This document shows positions 16,898-26,026 of a stretch of 64,000 nt of DNA, one piece after another. The number at the start of each line of letters is the position of its first letter. Position 1 is the first letter of the stretch. The notes beneath the pieces were generated by a model. That model saw only the letters and a list, made by a program, of their open reading frames with translations. It was not told the DNA's origin and made no database searches. The stretch covers positions 806,001 through 870,000 of the forward strand of contig NZ_JASATX010000001.1 of the NCBI RefSeq assembly GCF_029952955.1, written 5' to 3'. This stretch comes from Ruicaihuangia caeni. Lineage in GTDB: Bacteria; Actinomycetota; Actinomycetes; Actinomycetales; Microbacteriaceae. A program made the position numbers and the translations under genes.

Positions 16898-19800
16898 ATG
16901 TCCCAGTCCACTCCGCCGACGCCATACGGCCGCACGGAACGCCACCCCCAACACCGCAGCGCCGCACCCGGTGCGCGCGACATGCCCGAGGCACAGGGCC
17001 TCTACGATCCACGCTTCGAACGCGACGCCTGCGGCCTCGCGATGGTCGCCACGCTGCGCGGGCATGCTGGCCACGACATCGTGCGGCTCGCGCTCGACGC
17101 GCTCCGGCACCTCGAGCACCGCGGCGCAGTGGGGTCAGACGCCGGCACGGGTGATGGCGCCGGCATCCTGACGCAGGTGCCCGATGAGTTCCTGCGGACT
17201 CAGACGGCGTTTCCGCTGCCCCCGCGAGGCCACTACGCCGTCGGGATCGGCTTCCTCCCCGCCGACCGCGCAGAGCGCGCCGTGGTCAAAGCCGGGATCG
17301 CACGAATCGCCGAGGAAGAGCACCTCGAGCTGCTCGGGTGGCGAGCGGTCCCGGTGAAGCCCGGGGTGCTCGGGGAGCTCGCGCGTGCGGCCATGCCCTC
17401 ATTCGAGCAGCTCTTCGTCTGCGCCTCAGGCCATGCAGGGCCCGCCCCAGCCGGACTCGAGCTGGACCGGCTCGTGTACCGGCTCCGCAAGCGTGCCGAG
17501 CACGAACTTGGCGCGTACTTCGCATCGCTCAGCAGCCGCACCATCACCTACAAGGGCATGGTGACGACGCTCCAGTTGGAGCCGTTCTACCCTGACCTGA
17601 GCGACGAGCGGTTCGAATCCAGGCTCGCGATCGTGCACTCGCGCTACTCGACGAACACCTTCCCGTCGTGGCCGCTGGCGCAGCCGCTGCGCATGATGGC
17701 CCACAACGGTGAGATCAACACGGTGCAGGGCAATCGCAACTGGATGCGTGCGCGCCAGTCGCAACTCGCCTCAGACCTCCTCGGCGATCTCGAGTCGTTG
17801 CTGCCGATCGTGACTGAGGGCGGGAGCGACTCGGCGTCATTCGACGAGGTGCTCGAACTGCTGACTCTTTCCGGTCGCAGCCTGCCGCACGCCATGTTGA
17901 TGATGGTGCCCGAGGCGTGGGAGAACCAGACGGCGCTCCCACCAGCGCAGCGCGCGTTCTACGAGTTCCACTCCATGCTCATCGAGCCGTGGGATGGGCC
18001 GGCAGCGCTGACCTTCACCGACGGAGCGCTGGTGGGCGCGACGCTCGATCGCAACGGTCTTCGCCCCGGTCGCTTCCTCGTGACCGATGACGGGCTCGTC
18101 GTGCTGGCGAGCGAGGCCGGTGTGCTCGACATCGATCCCGCGACGATCGTGCGCAAGGGACGACTGCAACCAGGGCGCATGTTCCTCGTCGACACCGAGG
18201 CCGGCCGCATCATCGAGGACGAGGAGATCAAGGCGCAGCTCGCGGCATCCGCGCCGTGGAGCGAATGGCTCGACGCGGGGCGCATCCGCCTGCAAGACCT
18301 GCCGGAGCGCGAGCACATCGTGCACACCACTGCGTCGGTGACGCGACGTCAACGCACCTTCGGCTACACCGAGGAGGAGGTGCGGATGCTGCTCGCGCCG
18401 ATGGCGCGCGATGGAGCCGAGCCGATCGGGGCCATGGGATCGGACACACCGATCGCGGTGCTGTCGCAACGGCCGCGACTGCTCTTCGACTACTTCACGC
18501 AGAGCTTCGCACAGGTCACGAACCCGCCGCTCGACTCGATCCGTGAAGCCGTGGTGACCTCGATGAGCGTGAGCATCGGTCCCGAACGAAATCTGCTGAG
18601 CGCGGGGCCGAAGCACACGCGCCAGGTGATCCTCGATTTCCCCGTGATCGACAACGACGAACTCGCGAAGATCCAGCACATCGACCCACGGCCCAACAAC
18701 CGGGTGACCCGAACCATCCGGGGCCTCTACCGCTTCGATGCCGGAATCGATGCCATGGAACGGCGTCTCGAGGAGATGTGCCGCGAAGTCGACGAGGCGC
18801 TCGAGGAGGGTGCCGAGTTCCTCGTGCTCTCGGATCGCGACTCCAACAAGGATCTCGCGCCCATCCCGTCTCTGCTCATGGTGTCGGCCGTGCACAATCA
18901 CCTCGTCCGCACCGGCCGCCGCCTCACCGTGGGCCTCATCGCCGAAGCGGGGGATGTGCGCGAGGTGCACCATGTGGCACTCCTCATCGGCTACGGGGCG
19001 TCTGCGGTGAACCCGTACCTGGCGATGGAGACCTGCGAAGATCTGGTGCGTCGCGGGGTCATCAGGGACATCACCGTCGACGAAGCGGTGCGCAACGTCA
19101 TCACCGCGCTCGGCAAGGGCGTGATGAAGATCATGTCGAAGATGGGCATCTCTGTCGTGAGCTCGTACTCGGGGGCCCAGACCTTCGAGGCGATCGGGCT
19201 CAGCCAAGACCTCGTCGATCGCTACTTCACGGGCACCGTGAGCCGTCTCGACGGAGTCGGACTCGATGTGATCGCCGAAGAGAACCTGCGCCGTCACAGC
19301 TCTGCCTATCCTGAGCATCCCGCGGCGAACGCTCACGAGCGCCTTGCGACCGGCGGCGAATACCAGTGGCGCCGAGACGGCGAGTTGCACCTGTTCAACC
19401 CTGAGACGGTGTTCCGGCTGCAGCACTCGACCCGCACCCGCCGCTACGACATCTTCAAGCAGTACACGCGCCGCGTCGACGAGCAGTCCGAGCAACTGAT
19501 GACACTGCGCGGGTTGTTCCGGCTGAAGCAAGCGCAGCATCCGATCCCGATCGAAGAAGTCGAATCGGTCGAGTCGATCGTTCGGCGCTTCTCCACGGGC
19601 GCGATGAGCTACGGCTCGATCTCGGAGGAGGCGCACACGACGCTTGCCATCGCCATGAACCGGCTCGGTGCCAAGTCGAACACCGGCGAAGGCGGCGAGG
19701 ATGTCGAACGGCTCCTCGACCCGGAGCGCCGCAGCGCGATCAAGCAGGTCGCCTCGGCGCGCTTCGGCGTGACGAGCATGTATCTCACTCACGCCGACGA

Positions 19801-21514
19801 CATCCAGATCAAGCTCGCACAGGGCGCGAAGCCGGGGGAGGGCGGCCAACTTCCCCCGGGCAAGGTGTACCCATGGGTCGCGCGCACCCGGCACGCGACC
19901 GCCGGGGTGGGTCTCATCTCCCCACCGCCGCACCATGACATCTACTCGATCGAAGACCTGAAGCAGCTGATCTTCGATCTCAAGCGCGCCAACCCGAATG
20001 CTCGCATCCACACGAAGCTGGTGAGCCAGTCCGGGATCGGAGCCGTCGCCAGCGGGGTCGCCAAGGCGTTGACCGATGTGGTCCTCGTATCCGGCCACGA
20101 CGGGGGCACCGGGGCGAGCCCGCTCAACTCGCTGAAGCATGCGGGCACCCCGTGGGAGCTCGGTCTTGCCGAGACGCAGCAGACCCTCATGCTCAACGGG
20201 CTTCGCGATCGAGTGACCGTCCAGGTCGATGGGCAGCTGAAGACCGGCAGGGATGTTGTGATCGGCGCGTTGCTGGGCGCGGAGGAGTTCGGCTTCGCCA
20301 CGGCACCGCTCGTCGTGACGGGTTGCATCATGATGCGGGTCTGCCACCTGGACACCTGTCCTGTCGGCGTCGCGACGCAGAACCCCGCGCTGCGCGAGCG
20401 CTTCACGGGGAAACCGGAGTTCGTCGTCAACTTCTTCGAGTTCATCGCGCAGGAAGTGCGCGAGCACCTCGCAGCGCTCGGCCTCCGATCGATCGATGAA
20501 GCGGTCGGCAGGGTCGATCTGCTCGACGTCGACCGAGCGGTGCGGCATTGGAAGGCTTCCGGGCTCGATCTCGCGCCGGTGCTGCATCTTCCCGTGGACG
20601 CGGCCGGTTCGCCGAGACGCCGGATGCGGGAGCAGCAGCACGGGCTGGACGAGCATTTCGACGCGCGTCTCATCGCCGCCGCATCCGCCGCTCTGGAGCG
20701 CAACGAGCCGCTCTCGCTCGACCTGCCCGTCGCGAACACCGACCGCGCAGTCGGAACGATGCTCGGCCATGCTGTCACCGCGGCCCGGGGGGAGCGCGGC
20801 CTGCCCGAGGGCACCATCGACATCCGGCTCAGCGGATCCGCAGGCCAGTCGCTCGGCGCGTTCTTACCGGGGGGCATCACCTTGCGGCTGGAGGGCGAGG
20901 CCAACGACTACGTGGGCAAGGGGCTGTCAGGGGGTCGGATCGCGGTGCGGCCCGACCCGAGGGCGCGCTTCGCGGCCGAGCACAACGTCATCGCGGGGAA
21001 TGTGATCGGCTACGGAGCCACGAGCGGCAGCCTCTTCATCCGAGGCACCGTCGGCGAGCGGTTCCTTGTGCGCAACTCCGGCGCGACCGCCGTCGTGGAA
21101 GGTGTCGGCGATCATGCGCTGGAGTACATGACCGGGGGCACAGCGCTCATCCTCGGGCCCACCGGCAGGAACCTCGCCGCCGGCATGTCGGGCGGGATCG
21201 CGTACATCGCCGACTTGCGACGCGACGCGGTGAACCGGGAGATGCTGACCTCCGGGGAGCTCGGCCTCGCACCGCTCGACGAGTCTGACGCTGCAACCGT
21301 GCGCGAGCTGCTGCACCAGCACGCGAACGAGACGGCATCACCGGTGGCGGGGCGGATGCTGGCCGACTTCGATGAGGCGCTCGCGCGGCTCACCAAGGTA
21401 GTGCCGCGTGATTGGGCGGCGGTCGTCTCGGTCCGCCGAGCCGCCCTCGAACGGGGAATCGATCCCGACGGCGCGGATACCTGGGAACGGATTCTGGAGG
21501 TGACCCGTGGCTGA
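16898..21514 (+). CDS. gltB: Glutamate synthase (NADPH) large subunit
   Basis: Uses glutamine and 2-oxoglutarate to make two glutamates. The 1538 residues include an N-terminal glutamine amidotransferase whose catalytic cysteine follows a propeptide (C45 in [11 protein letters not shown]), then the central domain, the FMN/synthase domain ([20 protein letters not shown]) and the [3Fe-4S] cysteines in [15 protein letters not shown] near residues 1143-1154. The C-terminal beta-helix domain has the repeated G-x-x-G pattern ([11 protein letters not shown]). The frame opens upstream at 16820, but ATG 16898 with GAGGACG before it is preferred. It overlaps gltD by eight bases, matching their joint complex. 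Confidence 0.96.
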   Translation: MSQSTPPTPYGRTERHPQHRSAAPGARDMPEAQGLYDPRFERDACGLAMVATLRGHAGHDIVRLALDALRHLEHRGAVGSDAGTGDGAGILTQVPDEFLRTQTAFPLPPRGHYAVGIGFLPADRAERAVVKAGIARIAEEEHLELLGWRAVPVKPGVLGELARAAMPSFEQLFVCASGHAGPAPAGLELDRLVYRLRKRAEHELGAYFASLSSRTITYKGMVTTLQLEPFYPDLSDERFESRLAIVHSRYSTNTFPSWPLAQPLRMMAHNGEINTVQGNRNWMRARQSQLASDLLGDLESLLPIVTEGGSDSASFDEVLELLTLSGRSLPHAMLMMVPEAWENQTALPPAQRAFYEFHSMLIEPWDGPAALTFTDGALVGATLDRNGLRPGRFLVTDDGLVVLASEAGVLDIDPATIVRKGRLQPGRMFLVDTEAGRIIEDEEIKAQLAASAPWSEWLDAGRIRLQDLPEREHIVHTTASVTRRQRTFGYTEEEVRMLLAPMARDGAEPIGAMGSDTPIAVLSQRPRLLFDYFTQSFAQVTNPPLDSIREAVVTSMSVSIGPERNLLSAGPKHTRQVILDFPVIDNDELAKIQHIDPRPNNRVTRTIRGLYRFDAGIDAMERRLEEMCREVDEALEEGAEFLVLSDRDSNKDLAPIPSLLMVSAVHNHLVRTGRRLTVGLIAEAGDVREVHHVALLIGYGASAVNPYLAMETCEDLVRRGVIRDITVDEAVRNVITALGKGVMKIMSKMGISVVSSYSGAQTFEAIGLSQDLVDRYFTGTVSRLDGVGLDVIAEENLRRHSSAYPEHPAANAHERLATGGEYQWRRDGELHLFNPETVFRLQHSTRTRRYDIFKQYTRRVDEQSEQLMTLRGLFRLKQAQHPIPIEEVESVESIVRRFSTGAMSYGSISEEAHTTLAIAMNRLGAKSNTGEGGEDVERLLDPERRSAIKQVASARFGVTSMYLTHADDIQIKLAQGAKPGEGGQLPPGKVYPWVARTRHATAGVGLISPPPHHDIYSIEDLKQLIFDLKRANPNARIHTKLVSQSGIGAVASGVAKALTDVVLVSGHDGGTGASPLNSLKHAGTPWELGLAETQQTLMLNGLRDRVTVQVDGQLKTGRDVVIGALLGAEEFGFATAPLVVTGCIMMRVCHLDTCPVGVATQNPALRERFTGKPEFVVNFFEFIAQEVREHLAALGLRSIDEAVGRVDLLDVDRAVRHWKASGLDLAPVLHLPVDAAGSPRRRMREQQHGLDEHFDARLIAAASAALERNEPLSLDLPVANTDRAVGTMLGHAVTAARGERGLPEGTIDIRLSGSAGQSLGAFLPGGITLRLEGEANDYVGKGLSGGRIAVRPDPRARFAAEHNVIAGNVIGYGATSGSLFIRGTVGERFLVRNSGATAVVEGVGDHALEYMTGGTALILGPTGRNLAAGMSGGIAYIADLRRDAVNREMLTSGELGLAPLDESDAATVRELLHQHANETASPVAGRMLADFDEALARLTKVVPRDWAAVVSVRRAALERGIDPDGADTWERILEVTRG

Positions 21515-22988
21515 TCCACGAGGGTTTCTGAACACGCCCGAGCGCGAACTCCCCGCACGGCGCCCCGTGCCCGTGCGGCTCATGGACTGGCGCGAGGTGT
21601 ACGAACAGGGCGACCCGTCGCAGTTGCGACGTCAGGCGGGGCGCTGCATGGACTGCGGAGTGCCGTTCTGTCACCAGGGCTGTCCGCTTGGCAACCTCAT
21701 CCCGGAGTGGAACGACCTCATGTGGCGCGGCGACGCGCGCGAGGCGAGCGAGCGCCTGCACAAGACGAACAACTTCCCCGAGTTCACGGGAAGGCTGTGC
21801 CCGGCGCCGTGCGAGTCCGCGTGCGTGCTCGGCATCAACCAACCAGCCGTCACCATCAAGCAGGTCGAAGTGTCCATCATCGATGAGGCGTGGGACCGCG
21901 GTTGGGTGGCCCCGCAGCCGCCTGACCGGCTGACCGGGAACACGGTTGCCATCGTCGGATCCGGTCCCGCGGGTCTCGCGGCGGCCCAGCAGCTCACCCG
22001 GGCCGGTCACACCGTGGTGGTATTCGAGCGCGACGACCGGATCGGGGGACTGCTGCGCTACGGCATCCCGGAGTTCAAATTCGAGAAGCACCATCTCGAC
22101 GCGAGACTCGCCCAGCTCGAGGCGGAGGGCACGAGGTTCCGGCCTGGCGTCGAGATCGGCGTCGACATCTCGTGGAGCGAACTACGCCGGCGCTATGACG
22201 CGGTGTTGATCGCCACCGGTGCGACGGTACCTCGCGAGCTCGCCGTCCCGGGACGGGAGCTGGGCGGCGTGCATGTCGCGATGGAGTACCTCGTCGGCCA
22301 GAACCGGGCCAACGCCGATGCCGTCCGCGACGGGCGGCCGGCCGAGGTGCCCGCCATCACGGCGGCGGGCAAGCATGTCGTCGTCCTCGGAGGGGGAGAC
22401 ACCGGCGCCGACTGTATCGGCACCGCTCACCGACAGGGGGCGATCAGCGTCACGACGCTCGCTATCGGGCGCCGCCCCCCGGAGGAACGTTCAGCGGACC
22501 AGCCGTGGCCCACGTCGCCGACGCTGTTCGAAGTCCAATCGGCTCACGAGGAGGGCGGCGAGCGGGTCTTCCTGGCCTCGACCGTCGAGTTCCTCGGCGA
22601 TGCCGCCGGCCAGGTGCGAGCGGTGAAGGTCGCCGAGACGGAGTACGTCGATGGCAAGCGCGTACCCAAGCCGGGCACCGAGCGCGAGATCCCGGCCGAC
22701 CTCGTACTGCTCGCCCTCGGCTTCACCGGTCCAGAGCGAGACACGATCGATAGCGAGTGGCAACTCGAAGCGGATGCGCGTGGAAACCTCGCGCGTGGCG
22801 CGGAGTACCAGACCGCCGAGCCAGGGGTGTTCGTCGCGGGCGATGCCGGTCGGGGCCAGTCGTTGATCGTGTGGGCGATCGCTGAGGGCCGAGCGGCTGC
22901 AGCCGCGATCGACCGGCACCTGGAGGGCTCTACCACCCTGCCGTCGCCCGTGCGACCGGATGACCGCCCTATCGCGCTGGATGCCTAG
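21507..22988 (+). CDS. gltD: Glutamate synthase (NADPH) small subunit
   Basis: Supplies electrons from NADPH to GltB. The 493 residues begin with cysteine-rich iron-sulfur motifs ([17 protein letters not shown] and [12 protein letters not shown]). A FAD-binding fold ([13 protein letters not shown] near residue 152) and an NADPH-binding fold ([11 protein letters not shown] near residue 293) follow. It ends with the FAD signature [21 protein letters not shown] 21507 lies eight bases inside gltB and follows GGAGGTGA, a near-perfect ribosome site. Its TAG stop forms the first half of a TAGGCT hexamer upstream of pyk. Confidence 0.96.
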   Translation: MADPRGFLNTPERELPARRPVPVRLMDWREVYEQGDPSQLRRQAGRCMDCGVPFCHQGCPLGNLIPEWNDLMWRGDAREASERLHKTNNFPEFTGRLCPAPCESACVLGINQPAVTIKQVEVSIIDEAWDRGWVAPQPPDRLTGNTVAIVGSGPAGLAAAQQLTRAGHTVVVFERDDRIGGLLRYGIPEFKFEKHHLDARLAQLEAEGTRFRPGVEIGVDISWSELRRRYDAVLIATGATVPRELAVPGRELGGVHVAMEYLVGQNRANADAVRDGRPAEVPAITAAGKHVVVLGGGDTGADCIGTAHRQGAISVTTLAIGRRPPEERSADQPWPTSPTLFEVQSAHEEGGERVFLASTVEFLGDAAGQVRAVKVAETEYVDGKRVPKPGTEREIPADLVLLALGFTGPERDTIDSEWQLEADARGNLARGAEYQTAEPGVFVAGDAGRGQSLIVWAIAEGRAAAAAIDRHLEGSTTLPSPVRPDDRPIALDA

Positions 22989-22991
22989 GCT
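22986..22991 (+). promoter_or_regulatory. Putative -10 element (TAGGCT) upstream of pyk, built on the gltD stop
   Basis: TAGGCT overlaps the gltD stop codon and would give a pyk leader of about 155 bases. A second -10-like TAGCGT lies closer to pyk, near 23043. The 165-base gap shows no other recognisable element. Confidence 0.3.
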
Positions 22992-23153
22992 GATATTCGA
23001 CGTGGGCCGGTAGGTCGTGCTGCAGCATCCTGTCGAGATGGCTAGCGTGAGAGACGACACGCTCGCCATCGACGGCGGCGCCCGGGCCATCGCCCACGTC
23101 GGTGCCACTTCCCACGGGTGGCGCCCTCGAATCACTCCGCAGTGAAGGAATCC

Positions 23154-24596
23154 ATGAGACGCGCCAAGATCGTAGCGACCATCGGCCCGGCCACCTCGTC
23201 GTATGAGAACGTCAGGTCGATCATCGAAGCGGGAGTCGACGTCGCTCGGCTGAACCTCAGTCACGGCAGCTATGACGTGCACGAGGAGGTCTACGCCAAT
23301 GTGCGCGGCGCCGCCAAGCACGTTGGCCGGCCGGTCGCGGTGCTCGTCGACCTGCAGGGGCCGAAGATCAGGCTCGGCAAGTTCGAGGCGGGCCCGTACG
23401 AACTCGCCGTAGGCGACATCTTCAAGATCACGATCGAGGATGTCGTGGGCACCCGGGAGCTCTCCGGCACCACGTACAAGGGCCTCCCCGGCGACGTGAA
23501 GCCGGGCGATCCGCTGTTGATCGACGACGGCAGAGTCGCCCTGAAGGTGCTCGAAACCGACGGCACTGTGGTGACCACGGAGGTCGTCGTCGGCGGACCG
23601 GTGTCGAACAACAAGGGCATCAACCTTCCCGGTGTGGCCGTGAGCGTTCCAGCCATGAGCGAGAAGGATGAGGCCGACCTCCGCTGGGCGATGGAGCTCG
23701 GGGCCGACTACATCGCGCTGTCGTTCGTGCGCGACGCGCGCGATGTCGAGCGCGTGCACGCGATCATGGACGAGAGCGGCCGCCGCGTCCCCGTCATCGC
23801 GAAGATCGAGAAGCCGCAGGCGGTCGAGAACCTCGAGGCGATCATCGATGCGTTCGACGGCATCATGGTCGCGCGTGGAGACCTCGGCGTCGAACTGCCG
23901 CTCGAGCAGGTCCCCATCGTGCAGAAGCACGCCGTGGAGCTCTGCCGCCGCATGGCGAAGCCAGTGATCGTCGCGACGCAGGTGCTCGAATCGATGATCT
24001 CGAGCCCGCGCCCCACCAGGGCCGAGGCCTCGGACTGCGCCAATGCGGTGCTCGACGGCTGCGACGCGGTCATGCTCTCGGGCGAGACCAGCGTGGGCGC
24101 GTATCCGGTCGAGACGGTGAAGACGATGGCGCGCATCATCAACTCCACCGAGGAGCACGGCCTCGAGCGCATCATCCCGATCGGAGTGAAGCCGAAGACG
24201 CAGGGCGGGGCGATCACGCTCGCCGCCACCGAGGTCGCCGAGTTCGTCGACGCGAAGTACCTCTGCGTCTTCACGCAGTCCGGAGACTCGGTGCGCCGGA
24301 TGTCGAGGCTTCGCAGCCCATTGCCGATGCTCGCGTTCACGCCGCTGCCGGAGATCATGCGCCGGATGTCGCTGACGTGGGGCGTCGAATCGTTCCTGGT
24401 CGACCCGGTCACCCACACCGACTACATGTTCAAGCAGGTCGACGAGATTCTGCTCGGCAAGGGCCTCGCCAAGGTCGGCGACAAGGTGGTCGTGATCTCC
24501 GGATCGCCCCCCGGCATCTCGGGCTCGACCAACGACATCCGCGTCCACCGGATCGGCGACGCAGTGAACCGCGCCGCGCCCGTCTGGGCGCAATAG
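23154..24596 (+). CDS. pyk: Pyruvate kinase
   Basis: Last ATP-forming step of glycolysis: phosphoenolpyruvate to pyruvate. The 480 residues start [20 protein letters not shown] and contain [22 protein letters not shown], the B-domain insertion, the catalytic lysine region [25 protein letters not shown] and [19 protein letters not shown] 23118 is also in frame, but ATG 23154 follows GAAGGA and gives the normal N-terminus. It is probably transcribed on its own and ends in a very strong hairpin. Confidence 0.97.
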   Translation: MRRAKIVATIGPATSSYENVRSIIEAGVDVARLNLSHGSYDVHEEVYANVRGAAKHVGRPVAVLVDLQGPKIRLGKFEAGPYELAVGDIFKITIEDVVGTRELSGTTYKGLPGDVKPGDPLLIDDGRVALKVLETDGTVVTTEVVVGGPVSNNKGINLPGVAVSVPAMSEKDEADLRWAMELGADYIALSFVRDARDVERVHAIMDESGRRVPVIAKIEKPQAVENLEAIIDAFDGIMVARGDLGVELPLEQVPIVQKHAVELCRRMAKPVIVATQVLESMISSPRPTRAEASDCANAVLDGCDAVMLSGETSVGAYPVETVKTMARIINSTEEHGLERIIPIGVKPKTQGGAITLAATEVAEFVDAKYLCVFTQSGDSVRRMSRLRSPLPMLAFTPLPEIMRRMSLTWGVESFLVDPVTHTDYMFKQVDEILLGKGLAKVGDKVVVISGSPPGISGSTNDIRVHRIGDAVNRAAPVWAQ

Positions 24597-24622
24597 CAGC
24601 GCCACAGCACGCGCAGGAACTT

Positions 24623-24666
24623 CGCTGAGTCGCGGCGCCGGATGTCACCGGCGCCGCGACTCAGCG
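24623..24666. terminator. 19-bp perfect hairpin between pyk and tRNA-Leu
   Basis: A 19-bp uninterrupted GC-rich stem with a 6-base loop lies between the pyk stop and the end of the convergent tRNA gene. The stem lacks a T-run on either strand. Its position fits a bidirectional terminator serving both units. Confidence 0.75.
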
Positions 24667-24671
24667 GCAAT

Positions 24672-24757
24672 TGGTGCCGGTGGTGGGATTCGAACCCACA
24701 CGTCCTCTCGGACAAAGCATTTTGAGTGCTCCGCGTCTGCCGTTCCGCCACACCGGC
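24672..24757 (-). tRNA. tRNA-Leu (anticodon CAA)
   Basis: Read on the minus strand, the acceptor stem GCCGGTG pairs with CACCGGC, followed by discriminator A and an encoded CCA. The anticodon loop CTCAAAA gives anticodon CAA, which reads UUG. A long variable arm, characteristic of class II leucine tRNAs, is present, as is the T-loop sequence GGTTCGAATCC. Without CCA the gene is 24675-24757. It stands alone, convergent with pyk and divergent from the ANTAR regulator. Confidence 0.96.
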
Positions 24758-24807
24758 GCGCACCATCGAGCAGGTTGCTCGGGACAGCGCCGATCGCAAC
24801 GATACCG

Positions 24808-24813
24808 TAGGCT
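24808..24813 (+). promoter_or_regulatory. Putative -10 element for the leaderless ANTAR regulator gene
   Basis: TAGGCT lies seven bases before GTG 24821, and no ribosome site fits in between, so a leaderless transcript is likely. Confidence 0.5.
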
Positions 24814-24820
24814 TTAGGGC

Positions 24821-25423
24821 GTGAACGACCAGGAATCAACCGCCACTGCACCCCGTCGAGTCGTCGTCGCGGAGGATGAGTCGCTCATCCGACTCGACAT
24901 CGTCGAGACGCTGCGCGACAACGGTTTCGAGGTCGTCGGCGAAGCCGGTGACGGGGAGACCGCCGTCGCCCTCGCGACAGAGCTGCGCCCCGACCTGGTG
25001 GTCATGGACGTGAAGATGCCGCAGCTCGACGGCATCTCGGCAGCCGAACGGCTCACCAAGAACCACATCGCGCCCGTCGTGCTGCTCACCGCGTTCAGCC
25101 AGAAGGAGCTCGTCGAGCGCGCGAGCGAGGCCGGCGCACTCGCCTACGTGGTGAAGCCGTTCACCCCCAACGACCTGATCCCCGCCATCGAGATCGCGCT
25201 CAGCCGCTACCAGCAGATCATCGCGCTCGAGTCCGAGGTCGCCGACCTCGTCGAGCGGTTCGAGACCCGCAAGCTCGTCGACCGTGCCAAGGGCCTGCTC
25301 AACGACAAGATGGGGCTCACCGAGCCCGAGGCGTTCCGCTGGATCCAGAAGGCGTCGATGGACCGCCGTCTCACGATGCACGACGTCGCAAAGACGATCA
25401 TCGAGCAGCTCGGCGAGAAGTAA
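24821..25423 (+). CDS. pdtaR: ANTAR-domain response regulator (PdtaR-like)
   Basis: Two-component response regulator acting as an RNA-binding antiterminator. The receiver domain (about residues 13-130) has the acidic pair in VVAEDESLI, phospho-acceptor D63 in LVVMDVKMP and the conserved lysine in AYVVKPF. After a linking helix, the C-terminal ANTAR domain (about 145-198) contains RKLVDRAKGLL and AFRWIQKASMDRRLTM. The 200-residue layout matches M. tuberculosis PdtaR (Rv1626). The partner histidine kinase is not in the window. GTG 24821 sits directly after a -10-like hexamer, suggesting a leaderless mRNA. Confidence 0.92.
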   Translation: MNDQESTATAPRRVVVAEDESLIRLDIVETLRDNGFEVVGEAGDGETAVALATELRPDLVVMDVKMPQLDGISAAERLTKNHIAPVVLLTAFSQKELVERASEAGALAYVVKPFTPNDLIPAIEIALSRYQQIIALESEVADLVERFETRKLVDRAKGLLNDKMGLTEPEAFRWIQKASMDRRLTMHDVAKTIIEQLGEK

Positions 25424-25477
25424 GCGGTCCGCGACGCGCGCGGTTCAGACAGCGCAAGTCCGGGAAGCGCTGCTGCG

Positions 25478-25990
25478 CTACTCGCGCACCTCGCGAATGA
25501 GATTCGTGATCCGCACGGTCGACAGCCGGCGGCCGGCCTCATCCCGGATCACCACTTCGTGCGTGACGAGGGTGCGTCCGAGCGCGATGGCGTCGCAGGT
25601 GCCGATCACCCACCCTTCGCGGACCGACCCGGTGTGCGACGCGCCGATCTCGATGCCGACGGGGTAATGCCCCGGACCGGCGTGCACCGCTGCCGAAAGC
25701 GACCCCAGCGTCTCTGCAAGCACCAGATGCGCGCCGCCGTGCAGCAGCCCGAGCGGCTGGGTGTTGCCCTCGACCGGCATCCGCGCCACCGAGTGCGCGG
25801 CGGTGAGCTCGAGCACTTCGATGCCCATCTTCTGCGTGAGCGCGCCGCCGACACGGGTGTAGGCGGACGAATCGCGTGCGACGTTGATGACCGGCTCCGT
25901 TCGACGATGACCTTCTGCGGCGCCTTTCGGCACCTCTGCACGGTACTGCCCCTCTGCGAGGACGCCGCTCAGCCTGGGCTGCGCTGGCAT
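25478..25990 (-). CDS. PaaI-type hotdog-fold thioesterase
   Basis: A 170-residue acyl-CoA thioesterase-like protein. The active-site pattern NTQPLGLLHGGAHLVLAET is typical of PaaI/MenI-type hotdog enzymes, with H-G-G-A and the downstream catalytic glutamate in LAET. The later strand IGASHTGSVREGWVIGT also fits. The frame stays open far upstream inside polA on the other strand, but that part is a shadow. ATG 25990 is taken as start; a GTG 19 codons later is possible. The gene diverges from polA, whose start is only 36 bases away. The substrate cannot be told; a menaquinone-pathway or phenylacetyl-CoA role is possible. Confidence 0.85.
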   Translation of the reverse strand: MPAQPRLSGVLAEGQYRAEVPKGAAEGHRRTEPVINVARDSSAYTRVGGALTQKMGIEVLELTAAHSVARMPVEGNTQPLGLLHGGAHLVLAETLGSLSAAVHAGPGHYPVGIEIGASHTGSVREGWVIGTCDAIALGRTLVTHEVVIRDEAGRRLSTVRITNLIREVRE

Positions 25991-26014
25991 CGAGTCCGTG
26001 TCAGTACCCGCAGC

Positions 26015-26020
26015 TAGGCT
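26015..26020 (+). promoter_or_regulatory. Putative -10 element for leaderless polA
   Basis: TAGGCT is followed by six bases and then GTG 26027, placing transcription start at the codon itself. No ribosome site is present. Confidence 0.5.
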
Positions 26021-26026
26021 TGCCCT

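Noticed and set aside
17837-20770. A 977-codon open frame on the minus strand opposite gltB
   Set aside because: High-GC shadow: no start context, arginine and histidine-rich composition without any family motif, fully inside a certain gene.
22491-24605. A 704-codon open frame on the minus strand opposite gltD and pyk
   Set aside because: Spans two real plus-strand genes and their promoter gap; no recognisable protein features.
24672-24757. tRNA-Leu as integration site for the accessory block at 30.7 kb
   Set aside because: Core genes polA, ptsH and others lie between, no duplicated tRNA 3' end was noticed near 30.7 or 44.8 kb, and no integrase is present.
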